A stretch of DNA of 48,482 bases from Seribacter sulfatis (lineage in GTDB: Bacteria > Verrucomicrobiota > Verrucomicrobiia > Opitutales > Seribacteraceae): NCBI RefSeq assembly GCF_964187635.1, contig NZ_CAXLMO010000081.1, positions 1 through 48,482 of the forward strand, read 5' to 3'. Below, piece by piece: positions 16,990-26,625 of this stretch. A model generated the notes under the pieces. The model was given only the letters and a program-made list of their open reading frames with translations. It searched no databases and had not been told where the DNA came from. The position numbers were made by a program, and so were the translations under genes. Position 1 is the stretch's first letter; each line of letters starts with the position of its first letter.

Positions 16990-17699
16990 GCAGAAAGCGA
17001 GGCTTTTCCATGATCGAAGTCTTGTTGGCCTTGACAATTGGAGGCTTGGTTTTAATGGCGGCCACCTCTCTGTTAATTACCATTTCGAGAGCCTGGGCGG
17101 AGAGACCCGCAACTCGCGATGCGTTTGATGCCCATGTAAACGGAGTGGCCCATTTTCTTACCGCTGTATTAGAGGAAGCTACTTTAGCCACCTTAAATCG
17201 CTCTGGAGATGATGTCATTGATTTGCAACGACCCGTTGGATTTTCTGAATCCGATGACCCATTGATTCATTTTTACTTAAGGGAAGCACCCCCACTTTTA
17301 GTCTGGCCGACTGGTTCTGCGAGCCGTGTACATTGTTATTTTCAGTTTACAGAGGGAGAGGGGTTAAGTTTTTTATGGTTTTCTGAACTTCAAGAACTAG
17401 AAAAAAATAAGGAGGGAAGAATGGAGCTTGAAGATGAAGATGATCTTTTTAAAACCGTAATAAGTCCCTTTTGTGCAGAAATTTTTTATTGCTACTATGG
17501 GGATGAAGATGCGGATGCGGACGATATTAAGGAGTGGGAAATTGTGGAAGATTTGGAAGAAAATGTACAATCGGCAAAATTTAGGATTCCTGCATTCATG
17601 AAGCTTGTGTTTAAGTGGGAACAGGAAGACCTGGAAAGAACTATTACGCTCCCGATTAAAAGAATTTCTCCCAATGGAATTGAGGAGGAGCCTTTATAA
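16986..17699 (+). CDS. gspJ: Type II secretion minor pseudopilin, GspJ position
   Basis: The 237-residue protein starts SRKRG^FSMIEVLLALTIGGLV, a class III signal with Glu5, and continues into a long amphipathic helix (ITISRAWAERPATRD). It is larger than GspH and GspI, as expected of GspJ. The soluble domain carries an acidic stretch (GDEDADADDIKEWEIVEDL) around residues 176-194. Position between gspI and gspK supports the call. Its stop codon shares one base with the gspK ATG. Confidence 0.8.
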   Translation: MSRKRGFSMIEVLLALTIGGLVLMAATSLLITISRAWAERPATRDAFDAHVNGVAHFLTAVLEEATLATLNRSGDDVIDLQRPVGFSESDDPLIHFYLREAPPLLVWPTGSASRVHCYFQFTEGEGLSFLWFSELQELEKNKEGRMELEDEDDLFKTVISPFCAEIFYCYYGDEDADADDIKEWEIVEDLEENVQSAKFRIPAFMKLVFKWEQEDLERTITLPIKRISPNGIEEEPL

Positions 17700-18775
17700 T
17701 GATTACGGGGCGAAAAGGCTCGATTCTGGTTTTTATTCTTGCATTAATTGTACTACTTTCGGTGTTGTGCATGCGACTAATGCAGGAAACTGTCCAGGAA
17801 CTCCGTCATGTGAGCCAATTTCACCGACGAGATGATTTAAGAATGCACGCCTATTCTGCGCTGGATGTATCTGTCGGGGTACTCAACGAATTTATGCTGG
17901 TGGAGAGAACATTATATTCTCCCTCTCAAGGGTGGGGGAATCCCCTTAGTTATTCGGAGATTTCTCCTCTCGATCCTACGGTTAAATGGTCGATCTCATT
18001 GGTGGATGAATCGGGAAAGGTTCCAATATCAACAATCGCGGAAAAAGATTTAGTCTCTCTCTTTTCGGTTATGCGTGCGGAGGGTGATTCCTTGGTGAAT
18101 GAAGATGATGGGCAGCCTTTCTACGATAGTTTGATGGACTGGCAGGATGCGGATGAGGAGGAAAGAGATGAGGGGGCAGAGGATGATTACTATGAAGATC
18201 TTGAATTCCCTTACTTTACTCCCGGTAAAAAGATTCAAAATTTCGAGGAATTTCGTATGGTAAAAGGCTTTGCGTATGATCCAGATGATCCTGATGAATC
18301 CGGTCTCTTTTATACAGCCGAAGGAAGTGAAACGATTCACCTGAAAAATTTTCGCGAAAGTTTTTCATTTTTCCACAACGGTCCGGTCAATATAAACACC
18401 GCCTCTCCTTATTTGGTTAAATTTTTGTGTGGAGATGATGATAGCCTATACGATGAGGTAATTGCGGGGCCAAGTAGTTCTTCAGGAGATCCTTATTTCA
18501 AGAGTATGAACGATCCAAAACTTGCCCAGTTGAGGAGCAATCGTTCAATTAGCACGAGCACCACAGCAAGTGTTTTTCGCGTATTGGTAACAGTTACAAA
18601 AGGGAAGGCAAATTTTCAGTTGCATGCTATTCTTGCAAGCGGGAATGCTGCTCAGCCCAAATCGCAGGGTAGGGGAGCAAAGGTTGCCCCCAAGCCAAGA
18701 AGTCCGCAAAATACTAAAATGCAATATCCATTTCGAATTCTTTCTATTCGAGAAAACGAGAATTTGATCGACTGA
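17699..18775 (+). CDS. gspK: Type II secretion minor pseudopilin GspK
   Basis: GspK caps the pseudopilus tip with GspI and GspJ. The N-terminus RKG^SILVFILALIVLLSVL is a prepilin signal lacking the position-5 Glu, which is the hallmark of GspK. The 358-residue length is in range, much longer than other pseudopilins. The large insert contains the typical ISLVDESGKVPIST and NINTASPYLVKFLCG (a helix-hairpin-helix-like SAM domain segment). An acidic patch lies around residues 150-175. It is followed after 36 bases by the GspL-like gene. Confidence 0.9.
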   Translation: MITGRKGSILVFILALIVLLSVLCMRLMQETVQELRHVSQFHRRDDLRMHAYSALDVSVGVLNEFMLVERTLYSPSQGWGNPLSYSEISPLDPTVKWSISLVDESGKVPISTIAEKDLVSLFSVMRAEGDSLVNEDDGQPFYDSLMDWQDADEEERDEGAEDDYYEDLEFPYFTPGKKIQNFEEFRMVKGFAYDPDDPDESGLFYTAEGSETIHLKNFRESFSFFHNGPVNINTASPYLVKFLCGDDDSLYDEVIAGPSSSSGDPYFKSMNDPKLAQLRSNRSISTSTTASVFRVLVTVTKGKANFQLHAILASGNAAQPKSQGRGAKVAPKPRSPQNTKMQYPFRILSIRENENLID

Positions 18776-18811
18776 ATATGGATTTAGCATTATAAAAAAA
18801 GAACCATTTCT

Positions 18812-20074
18812 ATGGCGGAAACCCCTGAAAAATCATCCGAATTTCCTGTTGGAGAACTTCGAGAATTCACCCTTCGAATCCCTGGTGAACACTTTTTTTG
18901 TGATACAATTTCTTTCCCCACTTCGCTCAAGGCCGAAAAATATCAGGATTTTGCAGAATTTGTCTTGAGCGAGGGAGGGCTGTCTCCTTATCCTGTCGAT
19001 CAACTAGCGTGGGGTTATCAGGCAGATGAGGAGCAGAGGAAAATATTTATATTCGGAACCCCTCTTGCAAAACTGCGCCAAATAGGTTGGCAGAATCTCG
19101 AATTATTTCGACGCGTTTTTCCTTCTTTTATCTCTCTGCTCGGAAATGAATACCCTGAACCAACAATTGTATTTTTGCTTTTTGAGGAAACTTTAACTGC
19201 GGCATCTTTTCAGGAAGAATGTAGTGTGCCTGACTTGCTGTATTCTGTTGCTTTGGATCCGGAAGAAGGGGACGAGTCGATCGAGGATGCGCGAGGAAAG
19301 CTTTTATCTCTTTTCGATTTGGAGAGATACGAGATCAGTAAAGATATATTGGTTGCAGGTGAGGTCGAAAGAACAAAGGATGGTTTTTTTAAATTTGAGC
19401 ATAATTGGTTGGTGGGGAAAGATTCAGATCTTTCCTTGGATCAGGATGTATTACTTTCGGCCGATGAACTTTGGACGAGCGACCTTCGGCAGCGTGAATT
19501 TATCGATGTCGAGCAAAAGAGAAGAAATCAGGCTAGAGCGAGATGGAAGGGGATTCTTGTTTGGAGTGTGGGCATGGCGGCAATGCTACTCGTTTTTGCT
19601 GGAATTAAGATTATGGGCGTCAAGTTGGAGGAAAGAAAATTACTCAGTCAAAAGTACGCGGAGGAAGTTCCATTGGTCATCGAATCACAAAAGCTTCTCG
19701 AAAAACTTCGTCAAAATAAACTGGGTGGAATTGATCCGTTTGGTGCTTTAATAAGAGTTGCCGTTCACAGAGGCGGTATTGCGGGGGATCCTAATTTGTG
19801 GTTTTCTTTGGCTCACTTCGAGAGTAGGAACGAGGTTAGGTTGGAAGGTGAGGGCAAAACGATTGAAGCCATTAACACCTTCATAAAAAGTCTGGAGAAA
19901 AACAACATTGCCAATATCCGAGTGAGTCGCTCCGGGGAGGAAATGAGGGAAATTAAGAGTGGCGGAGGCAAGACAACTTTTGAAATAGAAATTAAAATAG
20001 TAGAGGAAGGAAAGGTTAAGTCCGCTTACTTATCCACAGATTCTTCGGGGGGGAATTTATTAAATAAGGGATGA
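18812..20074 (+). CDS. gspL: Type II secretion inner-membrane protein, GspL-like
   Basis: The 420-residue protein has a cytoplasmic domain of about 240 residues, one membrane helix (about 247-266, WSVGMAAMLLVFAGIKIMGV) and a periplasmic part of about 150 residues with a ferredoxin-like pattern. This is the GspL layout, in which the cytoplasmic part binds the GspE ATPase and the periplasmic part binds GspM. Primary sequence conservation is low, so the call rests on topology and on position between gspK and gspM. Its stop overlaps the next ATG by four bases. Confidence 0.75.
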   Translation: MAETPEKSSEFPVGELREFTLRIPGEHFFCDTISFPTSLKAEKYQDFAEFVLSEGGLSPYPVDQLAWGYQADEEQRKIFIFGTPLAKLRQIGWQNLELFRRVFPSFISLLGNEYPEPTIVFLLFEETLTAASFQEECSVPDLLYSVALDPEEGDESIEDARGKLLSLFDLERYEISKDILVAGEVERTKDGFFKFEHNWLVGKDSDLSLDQDVLLSADELWTSDLRQREFIDVEQKRRNQARARWKGILVWSVGMAAMLLVFAGIKIMGVKLEERKLLSQKYAEEVPLVIESQKLLEKLRQNKLGGIDPFGALIRVAVHRGGIAGDPNLWFSLAHFESRNEVRLEGEGKTIEAINTFIKSLEKNNIANIRVSRSGEEMREIKSGGGKTTFEIEIKIVEEGKVKSAYLSTDSSGGNLLNKG

Positions 20075-20619
20075 ATGTCTTGAAAAAACTATTTTTTAAA
20101 TTAAACGACCGTGAACAAATTCTTTTGTTGTTTTCTCTATGGATCGTTGTCCTGGTCTGTTTTTTTAAGTTTTTCGAGTCGGGTCTGTCACTTTATCAGG
20201 AATGGGGCTTAACCGAACAAATGATTGCGGGGCACCAGACAGTTATCAATTTGAAGCCAGTAATTGATCAAGCTTTGGAAGCACAAAAATTGGAACAGGC
20301 AAACAAGAGTTACGATAAAAATAATCTGAGTAACCGAGTATCCACGCTCGCTGATAAAGTTTTTCCACAACGAGATTATCGCGAATTGGATACTGATGAA
20401 AGAGAACGGTATTCCCAGCACAAGGTGAGGATTAAATTTGCTCGATCGAGTTATGAAAATGTGAACGAATTTGCAGATTTGATCAGGCAGGAGAGCCCTT
20501 ATATGTTTCTCAGTGAAGTTAAGATTGAACCAAACTATCCACCTAAATCACGACCATATGATCCGACCACATACGACGCAACTTTTGTGGTAAGCTCGGT
20601 GGAGTTTGTGAGCCAATAA
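20071..20619 (+). CDS. gspM: Type II secretion inner-membrane protein, GspM-like
   Basis: The 182-residue protein has a short cytoplasmic N-terminus, one membrane helix (about 17-36, ILLLFSLWIVVLVCFFKFFE) and a periplasmic helix plus alpha/beta domain. The segment LNDREQILLLF just before the helix is typical of GspM. It partners GspL in the inner-membrane platform. The assignment is by topology and gene order. It overlaps gspL by ATGA and lies 17 bases before gspD. Confidence 0.78.
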   Translation: MNVLKKLFFKLNDREQILLLFSLWIVVLVCFFKFFESGLSLYQEWGLTEQMIAGHQTVINLKPVIDQALEAQKLEQANKSYDKNNLSNRVSTLADKVFPQRDYRELDTDERERYSQHKVRIKFARSSYENVNEFADLIRQESPYMFLSEVKIEPNYPPKSRPYDPTTYDATFVVSSVEFVSQ

Positions 20620-20636
20620 AATAATGCCCATTTATC

Positions 20637-22997
20637 ATGTCTAAAAACAAGAGTTTAAAATTTTTGATATCACGATCGTTCGCTTTGCTGTTGATTGGTT
20701 TCTTATTTGAAGTCCACGGCCAGGTGCCGGTGAACGATCTTCCTGCTGCCCCAGCGCCATCTACTGGCCTTGTTGGGGCACCGGAGGGATTTGATGACCT
20801 TGGCTTAGGCGTCTTGGCGGACCCCGTTGAACTGCGCCTGGTGGATGGACTCGAAGAGCCTTTGGAAAGACTTCGTTTACGAGATCAGGATACAAATATG
20901 ATTTTGGATATGATTCAAGTGCTCACAGATAAGTACATTTTACGTCCTCAAAATCTTCCCCAAGTGAAAGTTAATTTTGATAGTTTTAGTATTTTGACAA
21001 AAAGAGAAACATTACTCGTTTTGGATAGTTTGTTGGCGATGAATGGTATTGGAATCAGTAGGATAAATGATCGAGTATACAAGGCTGTTCCCGCAGCGGG
21101 CATGAATGTTCATGTGCCTATTTGGCTGGAAGGCCCTGCCTCTTCAATCAAGCCGAGTCAAAGAATATACATGAAGATGTTTCATCTCGAATATGCTCCA
21201 GCGGTGGAGGTGCGTGAGCAATTAATTCCATTCTCTACCCCAAATGTGGGAGCGTTACTTCTTTTTGAAAAGGCAAACAGTATATTGGCGACTGATTCTT
21301 TACTGAACCTCCAGCGCATGGAAAAGTTGTTGGTTTCTATTGATCGTCCCATTAGTAGAGAAGAGTTGGGGACTGAATTTTTTATTCATGATACACTCCA
21401 CGCAGGAGCTCGTGAATTGGAGACCAAATTAAAAACTATGATAGAGGGTAGTTTTAAATCATTTATTGGCGGAACGACGCAGGTGGATTCGGACGAAAGG
21501 ACAGGAAAGCTTATTGTTGTGACCCGGACGGAAAATCTGGAAACGATTAAATTCATATTAGCAACTTTGGACGCTCCGGTTAAGATGAAAACCACAAGCA
21601 AGCTTTTTAAACTGCAGCATGCTGAGGCAAAAGATATTCAATCTATTCTTGATGAAGTAATCAAAAAGCAACAAAGCATAAAGCAGAAGGTTCAGGGGGG
21701 GAAAAACATAAGGCCTACTGCCAACAATTCAAAGTCCGGTGCAAAGCCTCCAACCCCAGGTGGGCAAAATTCTGCAGCCCCGGGCGCAAATCAAACAAAT
21801 TCTTCCTCTGGTGAAGCCGAGGGTTCTCATGAATTTAGTGATTTTATTACCATTTCTGCAGATGAAAGAAGTAATGCAATTCTGGTTTATGGAACCAAGG
21901 CGGACATAACTGAAATTGGGATGATGATTGAATCGCTTGACCAACCACTCCCCCTTGCCCGCATTGATACTATTTTTGTAATGGTCGATCTAACTGAGCA
22001 AAACCAGCGAGGAATTGATGCTCTCTTTAGCAATCTTGAGTGGTCTAAATATTCCAGAGGAGCAAGAGGGGAAGGTTTATTCGGAGAAACTGCCACAGCC
22101 AATGAGTCGCTTACTTTACCGTCCGGCGAAACCGCAACAAGGCAAGTTCCAATTGAATCAAATAATTTTCAGGGAATAATGGGAATACCAGGTCTAAATT
22201 CTGCGATTCCTTTCGAAATGTCGGACTGGGAATTAACTGGTGTTCGGTGGGATCAAATTTTTGCTCTTTCTTCCGAACGTAATGATGTAAGGATCTTTTC
22301 TACGCCCTCGCTTATGGTTTCTCATAATGCACCAGAGGTCCATATTTTGATCGAGGATGAACGAAATATTGTGATACCAACCTATTATGGGAATACTTCA
22401 ACGGATGGTACGAGCAGTACCGGAAATGCGGAGAAAATTACCGCGAAGACATCACTTGAAATTAAGAAGCCAAAAATAGGACTTCCATTAATTGATGAAA
22501 ATGGAACTATTATATCGAAGGGCTCTATTTTTATGGAGGTAGAGGTGAAGGCAGAAAAGTTTGATGAAACTCAGAGTAATACTTATCAAGGTCAGTCTTT
22601 ACCGGCTAAAAAAATACGAGAAGCGAAGTCTTTTGTGACGATTAGAGACGAAGAAATCATTGTTTTGGGTGGACTGCAAGAGGTACAGGTTGATTCAACA
22701 GAATCTAAATATAACCTGTTAAGTGATATTCCATATTTTGGTGATAAGTTTTTCCGACCACAAACGATTAAATATACACCCACCGAATTGCTCATTTTTC
22801 TAAAGCCCACAATAATGAAGCCCGGACGAGATAACACACTTAAAAACATCAGATCCATTGACGAGAGAATTGATAGTGAATACGCACCCAAATTCCGCTC
22901 CCCATCGGGTCGAATTTTGGGTATGCCCAATATTGATGGAATCCAACAAAATAATACATCTTCTCCAGATGTGCAGTCCAGCAAGCCTTCATTTTAA
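20637..22997 (+). CDS. gspD: Type II secretion secretin GspD
   Basis: GspD forms the outer-membrane channel. The 786-residue protein has a signal peptide (about residues 1-29). Residues about 75-160 look like an N0 domain (DQDTNMILDMIQVLTDKYIL). Several N1-N3 ring domains follow, for example FHLEYAPAVEVREQLI, and FKLQHAEAKDIQSILDEV with ITISADERSNAILVYGT. A Gly/Pro/Ser/Asn-rich insert sits at about 355-400. The secretin core from about 540 has VRIFSTPSLMVSHNAPEVHI, FVTIRDEEIIVLGGLQE and LLSDIPYFGDKFF. It is placed after gspM, not at the operon front as in Proteobacteria. Confidence 0.95.
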   Translation: MSKNKSLKFLISRSFALLLIGFLFEVHGQVPVNDLPAAPAPSTGLVGAPEGFDDLGLGVLADPVELRLVDGLEEPLERLRLRDQDTNMILDMIQVLTDKYILRPQNLPQVKVNFDSFSILTKRETLLVLDSLLAMNGIGISRINDRVYKAVPAAGMNVHVPIWLEGPASSIKPSQRIYMKMFHLEYAPAVEVREQLIPFSTPNVGALLLFEKANSILATDSLLNLQRMEKLLVSIDRPISREELGTEFFIHDTLHAGARELETKLKTMIEGSFKSFIGGTTQVDSDERTGKLIVVTRTENLETIKFILATLDAPVKMKTTSKLFKLQHAEAKDIQSILDEVIKKQQSIKQKVQGGKNIRPTANNSKSGAKPPTPGGQNSAAPGANQTNSSSGEAEGSHEFSDFITISADERSNAILVYGTKADITEIGMMIESLDQPLPLARIDTIFVMVDLTEQNQRGIDALFSNLEWSKYSRGARGEGLFGETATANESLTLPSGETATRQVPIESNNFQGIMGIPGLNSAIPFEMSDWELTGVRWDQIFALSSERNDVRIFSTPSLMVSHNAPEVHILIEDERNIVIPTYYGNTSTDGTSSTGNAEKITAKTSLEIKKPKIGLPLIDENGTIISKGSIFMEVEVKAEKFDETQSNTYQGQSLPAKKIREAKSFVTIRDEEIIVLGGLQEVQVDSTESKYNLLSDIPYFGDKFFRPQTIKYTPTELLIFLKPTIMKPGRDNTLKNIRSIDERIDSEYAPKFRSPSGRILGMPNIDGIQQNNTSSPDVQSSKPSF

Positions 22998-23516
22998 ATG
23001 ATGTTCATTCAATTTAAAACTTTCCTTTGCTTAGGGATTTGTTTTTTCTGTTCCAATTCGCATGGACAGAAAATCAATCCATTTGAGCGACCCGGTTCCA
23101 GGCAGCCCAAACCTCCTCCTATTATTCGGCCTGCCCCCCCTCCACCAGCTCCTAAATCAATTAATCCAAATATTGAACTACGGGGAATTTTTAAATTTCG
23201 GGACGAATGGCACTTCAGCCTTTTTAATCGAGGCACTAACAAGGGGGCGTGGCTTAAGATTGGGGAAAGCTTTGATGAGGGGAAGGTCGAGATTGAAGGG
23301 TTTAATCCTGAGACAGATGAATTGAAATTAAGAGGCGGAATGTCTCTAACATTAAAGAATTCAAATAAGAGCGTCCTTCCAGTACCGAGTGGACAACCGG
23401 TCAAGAAACCTTCTAAGTCCCAACGGGTAGTAACTGCACCTCGGCTTCCTTCGCCTGGTGCGAGGCCTCGTACGATTACTATACCAGCACGTGTGAATTC
23501 ACCGCCCAAAAAGTAG
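22998..23516 (+). CDS. GspC-like secretin-partner protein
   Basis: This 172-residue protein starts directly at the end of gspD. The N-terminal hydrophobic segment (about 4-20) may be a signal peptide ending near NSHGQ, or a membrane anchor. A Pro-rich linker follows, then a beta domain (ELRGIFKFRDEWHFSLFN, then KGAWLKIGESFDEGKVEIEG) that resembles the HR domain of GspC or PilP-type secretin partners. The rest is a Lys/Arg/Pro-rich tail, with no PDZ domain. It may connect the inner-membrane platform to the GspD N0 domain. The function is inferred from fold pattern and position. Confidence 0.65.
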   Translation: MMFIQFKTFLCLGICFFCSNSHGQKINPFERPGSRQPKPPPIIRPAPPPPAPKSINPNIELRGIFKFRDEWHFSLFNRGTNKGAWLKIGESFDEGKVEIEGFNPETDELKLRGGMSLTLKNSNKSVLPVPSGQPVKKPSKSQRVVTAPRLPSPGARPRTITIPARVNSPPKK

Positions 23517-23520
23517 TTAG

Positions 23521-25320
23521 ATGGTCAATCAGAATGGAAAAGATGAAGGTATCCGCGAGGGGGGAGCTGGAACTGCTGAAGAGGAAGAACAGCAGGACAT
23601 GGCTTTTGATTTTAACCATACTTTTGAGGACATGGATTGGTGGCCAGAATTGGCTGATCTCGATCGTTTAAATATTCTAAGTTCTCCCAAGGAGGATCGT
23701 GCCCGCTTACTTGCATCGAAGTATTCGAGACCAGTGGCTGAAATAATGATCGAGATTGGTAAGAAAACTGATCTTGATTATCATGAGGATTTTGAAATGC
23801 CGGAAAATCCGACGAAACTCCTCCCCATGAGGTTGATCCATAATTATTGTTGCTTACCCACGGAGATAAACAACAAGGATAAACTTTGCCTTGTAACTCC
23901 TTGGCCACCGACTGAGGTTATGAGCAGATGGGTATTTGCTGTTTCTGGAAGAAAGCCATTGTGGAGTCTTGGTTCCCCCGAAAAAATTTCTCGGGCGATT
24001 ACAGAAAATTTTGGAATCGGGGCAGACAGCCTCGATGAAAGTGATTTAGAGGATGAGAGCGATGAAGATTCCCAAGATGATTTGGAGGATCAAAATGCCG
24101 CAATTATTCGCTTTGTAAATGAGGTTATCCAACGAGCTATTGTTGATCGAGCAACTGATATTCATTTTGAACCACATAAGGATACTCTTCAAATACGCTA
24201 CAGGATAGACGGACAATTGGTGCCAGTTCGCGTTCCGGATAACTTGAGAAGTTTTCAGGACGCTATTATTTCCCGAATCAAGATTATGAGCGGGATTAAT
24301 ATTTCCGAAAAAAGAAGACCTCAGGGTGGTCGTATAACTTTTTCACAAGGCCAGAGTGATTTGGATATTCGGGTATCCACTTTACCTACTTTATATGGAG
24401 AAAGTATCAGTCTACGACTGTTAAATGAAAAGTCGCAGCCACTATCAATGCGAGAGTTAGGACTTTTGGATGACGATGAGCGAAATATTGTGGGAGTATT
24501 GGAAAAACCACATGGGATTGTCTTAGTTACTGGACCAACAGGTTCTGGTAAATCAACTTCTTTAACTGCTTTTATTCGACGTATTCATAAACCAGAACGC
24601 CGAATTATGACGGTGGAAGACCCAGTTGAATATGAAGTGGCAGGAATTAATCAGACACAAGTAAACTCTGAAATTGGTTTTACATTCGCGAGTGCATTAC
24701 GAGAGATTTTGAGGCAAGATCCGGATGTTATTATGGTCGGAGAGATTCGGGATCGCGAGACTGCTGATATTGCAATCCGTGCTTCTTTGACTGGTCATTT
24801 GGTCCTGAGTACGCTTCATACGAACGATGCACCCGGTGCAATTACTCGATTAATTGATATGGAGATAGAACCTTTCCTTATTGCTTCTTCTGTTGAGATG
24901 GTAATTGCTCAAAGATTAGTTCGGAGGCTTTGTCAAGAATGTGCCAAGCCAACAACTAAGTCGGAAAGAGAAGTGATTGCATCCCTTGCCTTGCTTGAGG
25001 CGGAAGAGTCTGAAATCAAAAATAAAGACAAAATCATGCAGGCTGTGGGTTGTCCACATTGCCAAAATTTGGGTTATCGTGGGCGTGTGGGGATATTTGA
25101 ATTGATGAGAATGAGCGATCCAATTCACAGTTTGGTAATTAAAAGTGCCTCTGCGCCTGACATTAGAGAGGTCGCATTGGCAGAAGGAATGAGTACATTA
25201 CAGGGAAGCGGTTGGAATCAAATTAAGCGCGGATTAACCAGTATTGAGGAGGTAATTCGGTACGCAGATGGTTTTGTGGAAGAAACTCCCACGGAATCAT
25301 TTTCGTCTGCTGATGCTTAG
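23521..25320 (+). CDS. gspE: Type II secretion ATPase GspE
   Basis: GspE is the cytoplasmic ATPase that powers pseudopilus assembly. The 599-residue protein carries an N-terminal T2SSE_N-like domain. The ATPase core has Walker A VTGPTGSGKSTSL (about residue 337), the Asp box TVEDPVEYEV, Walker B DPDVIMVGEIRDRETADIA and the His box GHLVLSTLHTNDA. A tetracysteine zinc-binding motif is present as CQEC ... CPHC. An acidic linker (DESDLEDESDEDSQDDLED) lies around residues 177-195. It is four bases downstream of the GspC-like gene. Confidence 0.96.
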   Translation: MVNQNGKDEGIREGGAGTAEEEEQQDMAFDFNHTFEDMDWWPELADLDRLNILSSPKEDRARLLASKYSRPVAEIMIEIGKKTDLDYHEDFEMPENPTKLLPMRLIHNYCCLPTEINNKDKLCLVTPWPPTEVMSRWVFAVSGRKPLWSLGSPEKISRAITENFGIGADSLDESDLEDESDEDSQDDLEDQNAAIIRFVNEVIQRAIVDRATDIHFEPHKDTLQIRYRIDGQLVPVRVPDNLRSFQDAIISRIKIMSGINISEKRRPQGGRITFSQGQSDLDIRVSTLPTLYGESISLRLLNEKSQPLSMRELGLLDDDERNIVGVLEKPHGIVLVTGPTGSGKSTSLTAFIRRIHKPERRIMTVEDPVEYEVAGINQTQVNSEIGFTFASALREILRQDPDVIMVGEIRDRETADIAIRASLTGHLVLSTLHTNDAPGAITRLIDMEIEPFLIASSVEMVIAQRLVRRLCQECAKPTTKSEREVIASLALLEAEESEIKNKDKIMQAVGCPHCQNLGYRGRVGIFELMRMSDPIHSLVIKSASAPDIREVALAEGMSTLQGSGWNQIKRGLTSIEEVIRYADGFVEETPTESFSSADA

Positions 25321-25357
25321 TGTTTAAACTACTCCAATCTCGGGAACTTATCTCTTA

Positions 25358-26623
25358 ATGGCCAAATTCAAATATGTTGCAATCGATTCAAAGGGGAAGA
25401 CCCTGCCTGGTGAGATTGCAGCGAATGATGCAAAGCAAGCACGCCAAAAAATTAGGCAGAAAGGATTAACCCCTCTTCAAATTAAGTCAGTTTCTGGGGG
25501 AGGGTTAGAAAAAGATAAAAAGAAGACGAAAAAAATATCTAGTTCTAAAAAGAAGGCTTTCAATGAAACGAAAAAAGGAGTTCGTGGAAAAGGGGAGAAG
25601 ATTGGTTTAGAATTTCTCAAAAGATTATTAGAATTACATAGCAGCGGAATGCCGGTTGCTGATGCAGTTAAACTGCTCAATCAGCGACTATCAGACCCTG
25701 GGCAAAAGGAGATTGCAGGTGTTTTATGGAAGGAATTAGCGGAAGGGAAAACATTGTCTCGAGCAATGAGAAACTTACCTGAATATTTTAGCGAATCCTC
25801 CAGTTTCGTAATTGAGGCAGGAGAGGCGACTGGAAATGTTTCTCCCATATTAAAAAAAATTATTTCTCACTTGGAGGAGAAAAGAGAAATAAAATCGAAG
25901 GTTCTTGGCAGCATGGCGTACCCAGTATTTGTGGGTTTGGTTGCATTTGGGGTCGTTTTATTCTTTCTCTTTTTCTTACTGCCTCAAATCGAAGAAATGC
26001 TTGCATCCCTTGGCGGTGAGTTAAACCTTATGGCACGAGTTTTGATCAATGGTTCAAACTGGGTACTCGCAGTGGGGCCATTCGTTCTGATTGGTTTATT
26101 AATTGCCTCGGGAACTATAATTCAATGGAGTAAGACAGAAAAAGGGGGGATGACTTTTGACCAAACCATGCTCAAACTCCCACTCTTTGGGAATATTATA
26201 TATCTGTCTGAAATGTTCCAGTTGGCAAGTTTGCTTTCCACTTTGATTTGGAGTGGGATTGGCTTAACTGAAAACTTGCGTTTGTGTGAGAAAACAATTC
26301 GCAATCGATATATAAGAGCCCGTTTTCGCTCGGCTCGGGCCTTGGTAAATGAAGGGAAATCTCTTCCCGAAGCTCTGCGTAAATTTAAACTTATGCCATT
26401 AATGCAGCTCGATATTCTTGAAGTGGGTGAGCGAACTGGAAATCTGGGTAACAGCATGGAAGATAGTAGCCATTCATTTCGTGAACAATTAACGAAGAAA
26501 ATAAAGACAATGACGACATTAGTTTCCGGAGGTGCTCTCGGCTTCGCTTTTTCTTTAGTCGCCTTAGTTGCAATATCAATTGTAAGTAGTATTTTTCAGG
26601 TCAGTAAAAGTATTAGTTATTAA
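25358..26623 (+). CDS. gspF: Type II secretion inner-membrane protein GspF
   Basis: GspF is the polytopic platform protein that couples the ATPase to the pseudopilus. The 421-residue protein begins MAKFKYVAIDSKGKTLPGEI, the family's usual start, then has an unusually Lys-rich linker (about 49-84) before the first GspF domain. Three membrane segments are seen, at about 188-208, 229-249 and 388-412. The repeated cytoplasmic motif occurs as VIEAGEATGNVSPILKKI and ILEVGERTGNLGNSMEDSS. It is the last of the core type II genes, and the MORN lipoprotein gene follows after two bases. Confidence 0.95.
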   Translation: MAKFKYVAIDSKGKTLPGEIAANDAKQARQKIRQKGLTPLQIKSVSGGGLEKDKKKTKKISSSKKKAFNETKKGVRGKGEKIGLEFLKRLLELHSSGMPVADAVKLLNQRLSDPGQKEIAGVLWKELAEGKTLSRAMRNLPEYFSESSSFVIEAGEATGNVSPILKKIISHLEEKREIKSKVLGSMAYPVFVGLVAFGVVLFFLFFLLPQIEEMLASLGGELNLMARVLINGSNWVLAVGPFVLIGLLIASGTIIQWSKTEKGGMTFDQTMLKLPLFGNIIYLSEMFQLASLLSTLIWSGIGLTENLRLCEKTIRNRYIRARFRSARALVNEGKSLPEALRKFKLMPLMQLDILEVGERTGNLGNSMEDSSHSFREQLTKKIKTMTTLVSGGALGFAFSLVALVAISIVSSIFQVSKSISY

Positions 26624-26625
26624 AA

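Noticed and set aside
23009..23509. Long open frame antisense to the GspC-like gene
   Set aside because: It is fully opposite a better supported gene in the secretion operon and its sequence is Gly/Pro-rich as a mirror of it.
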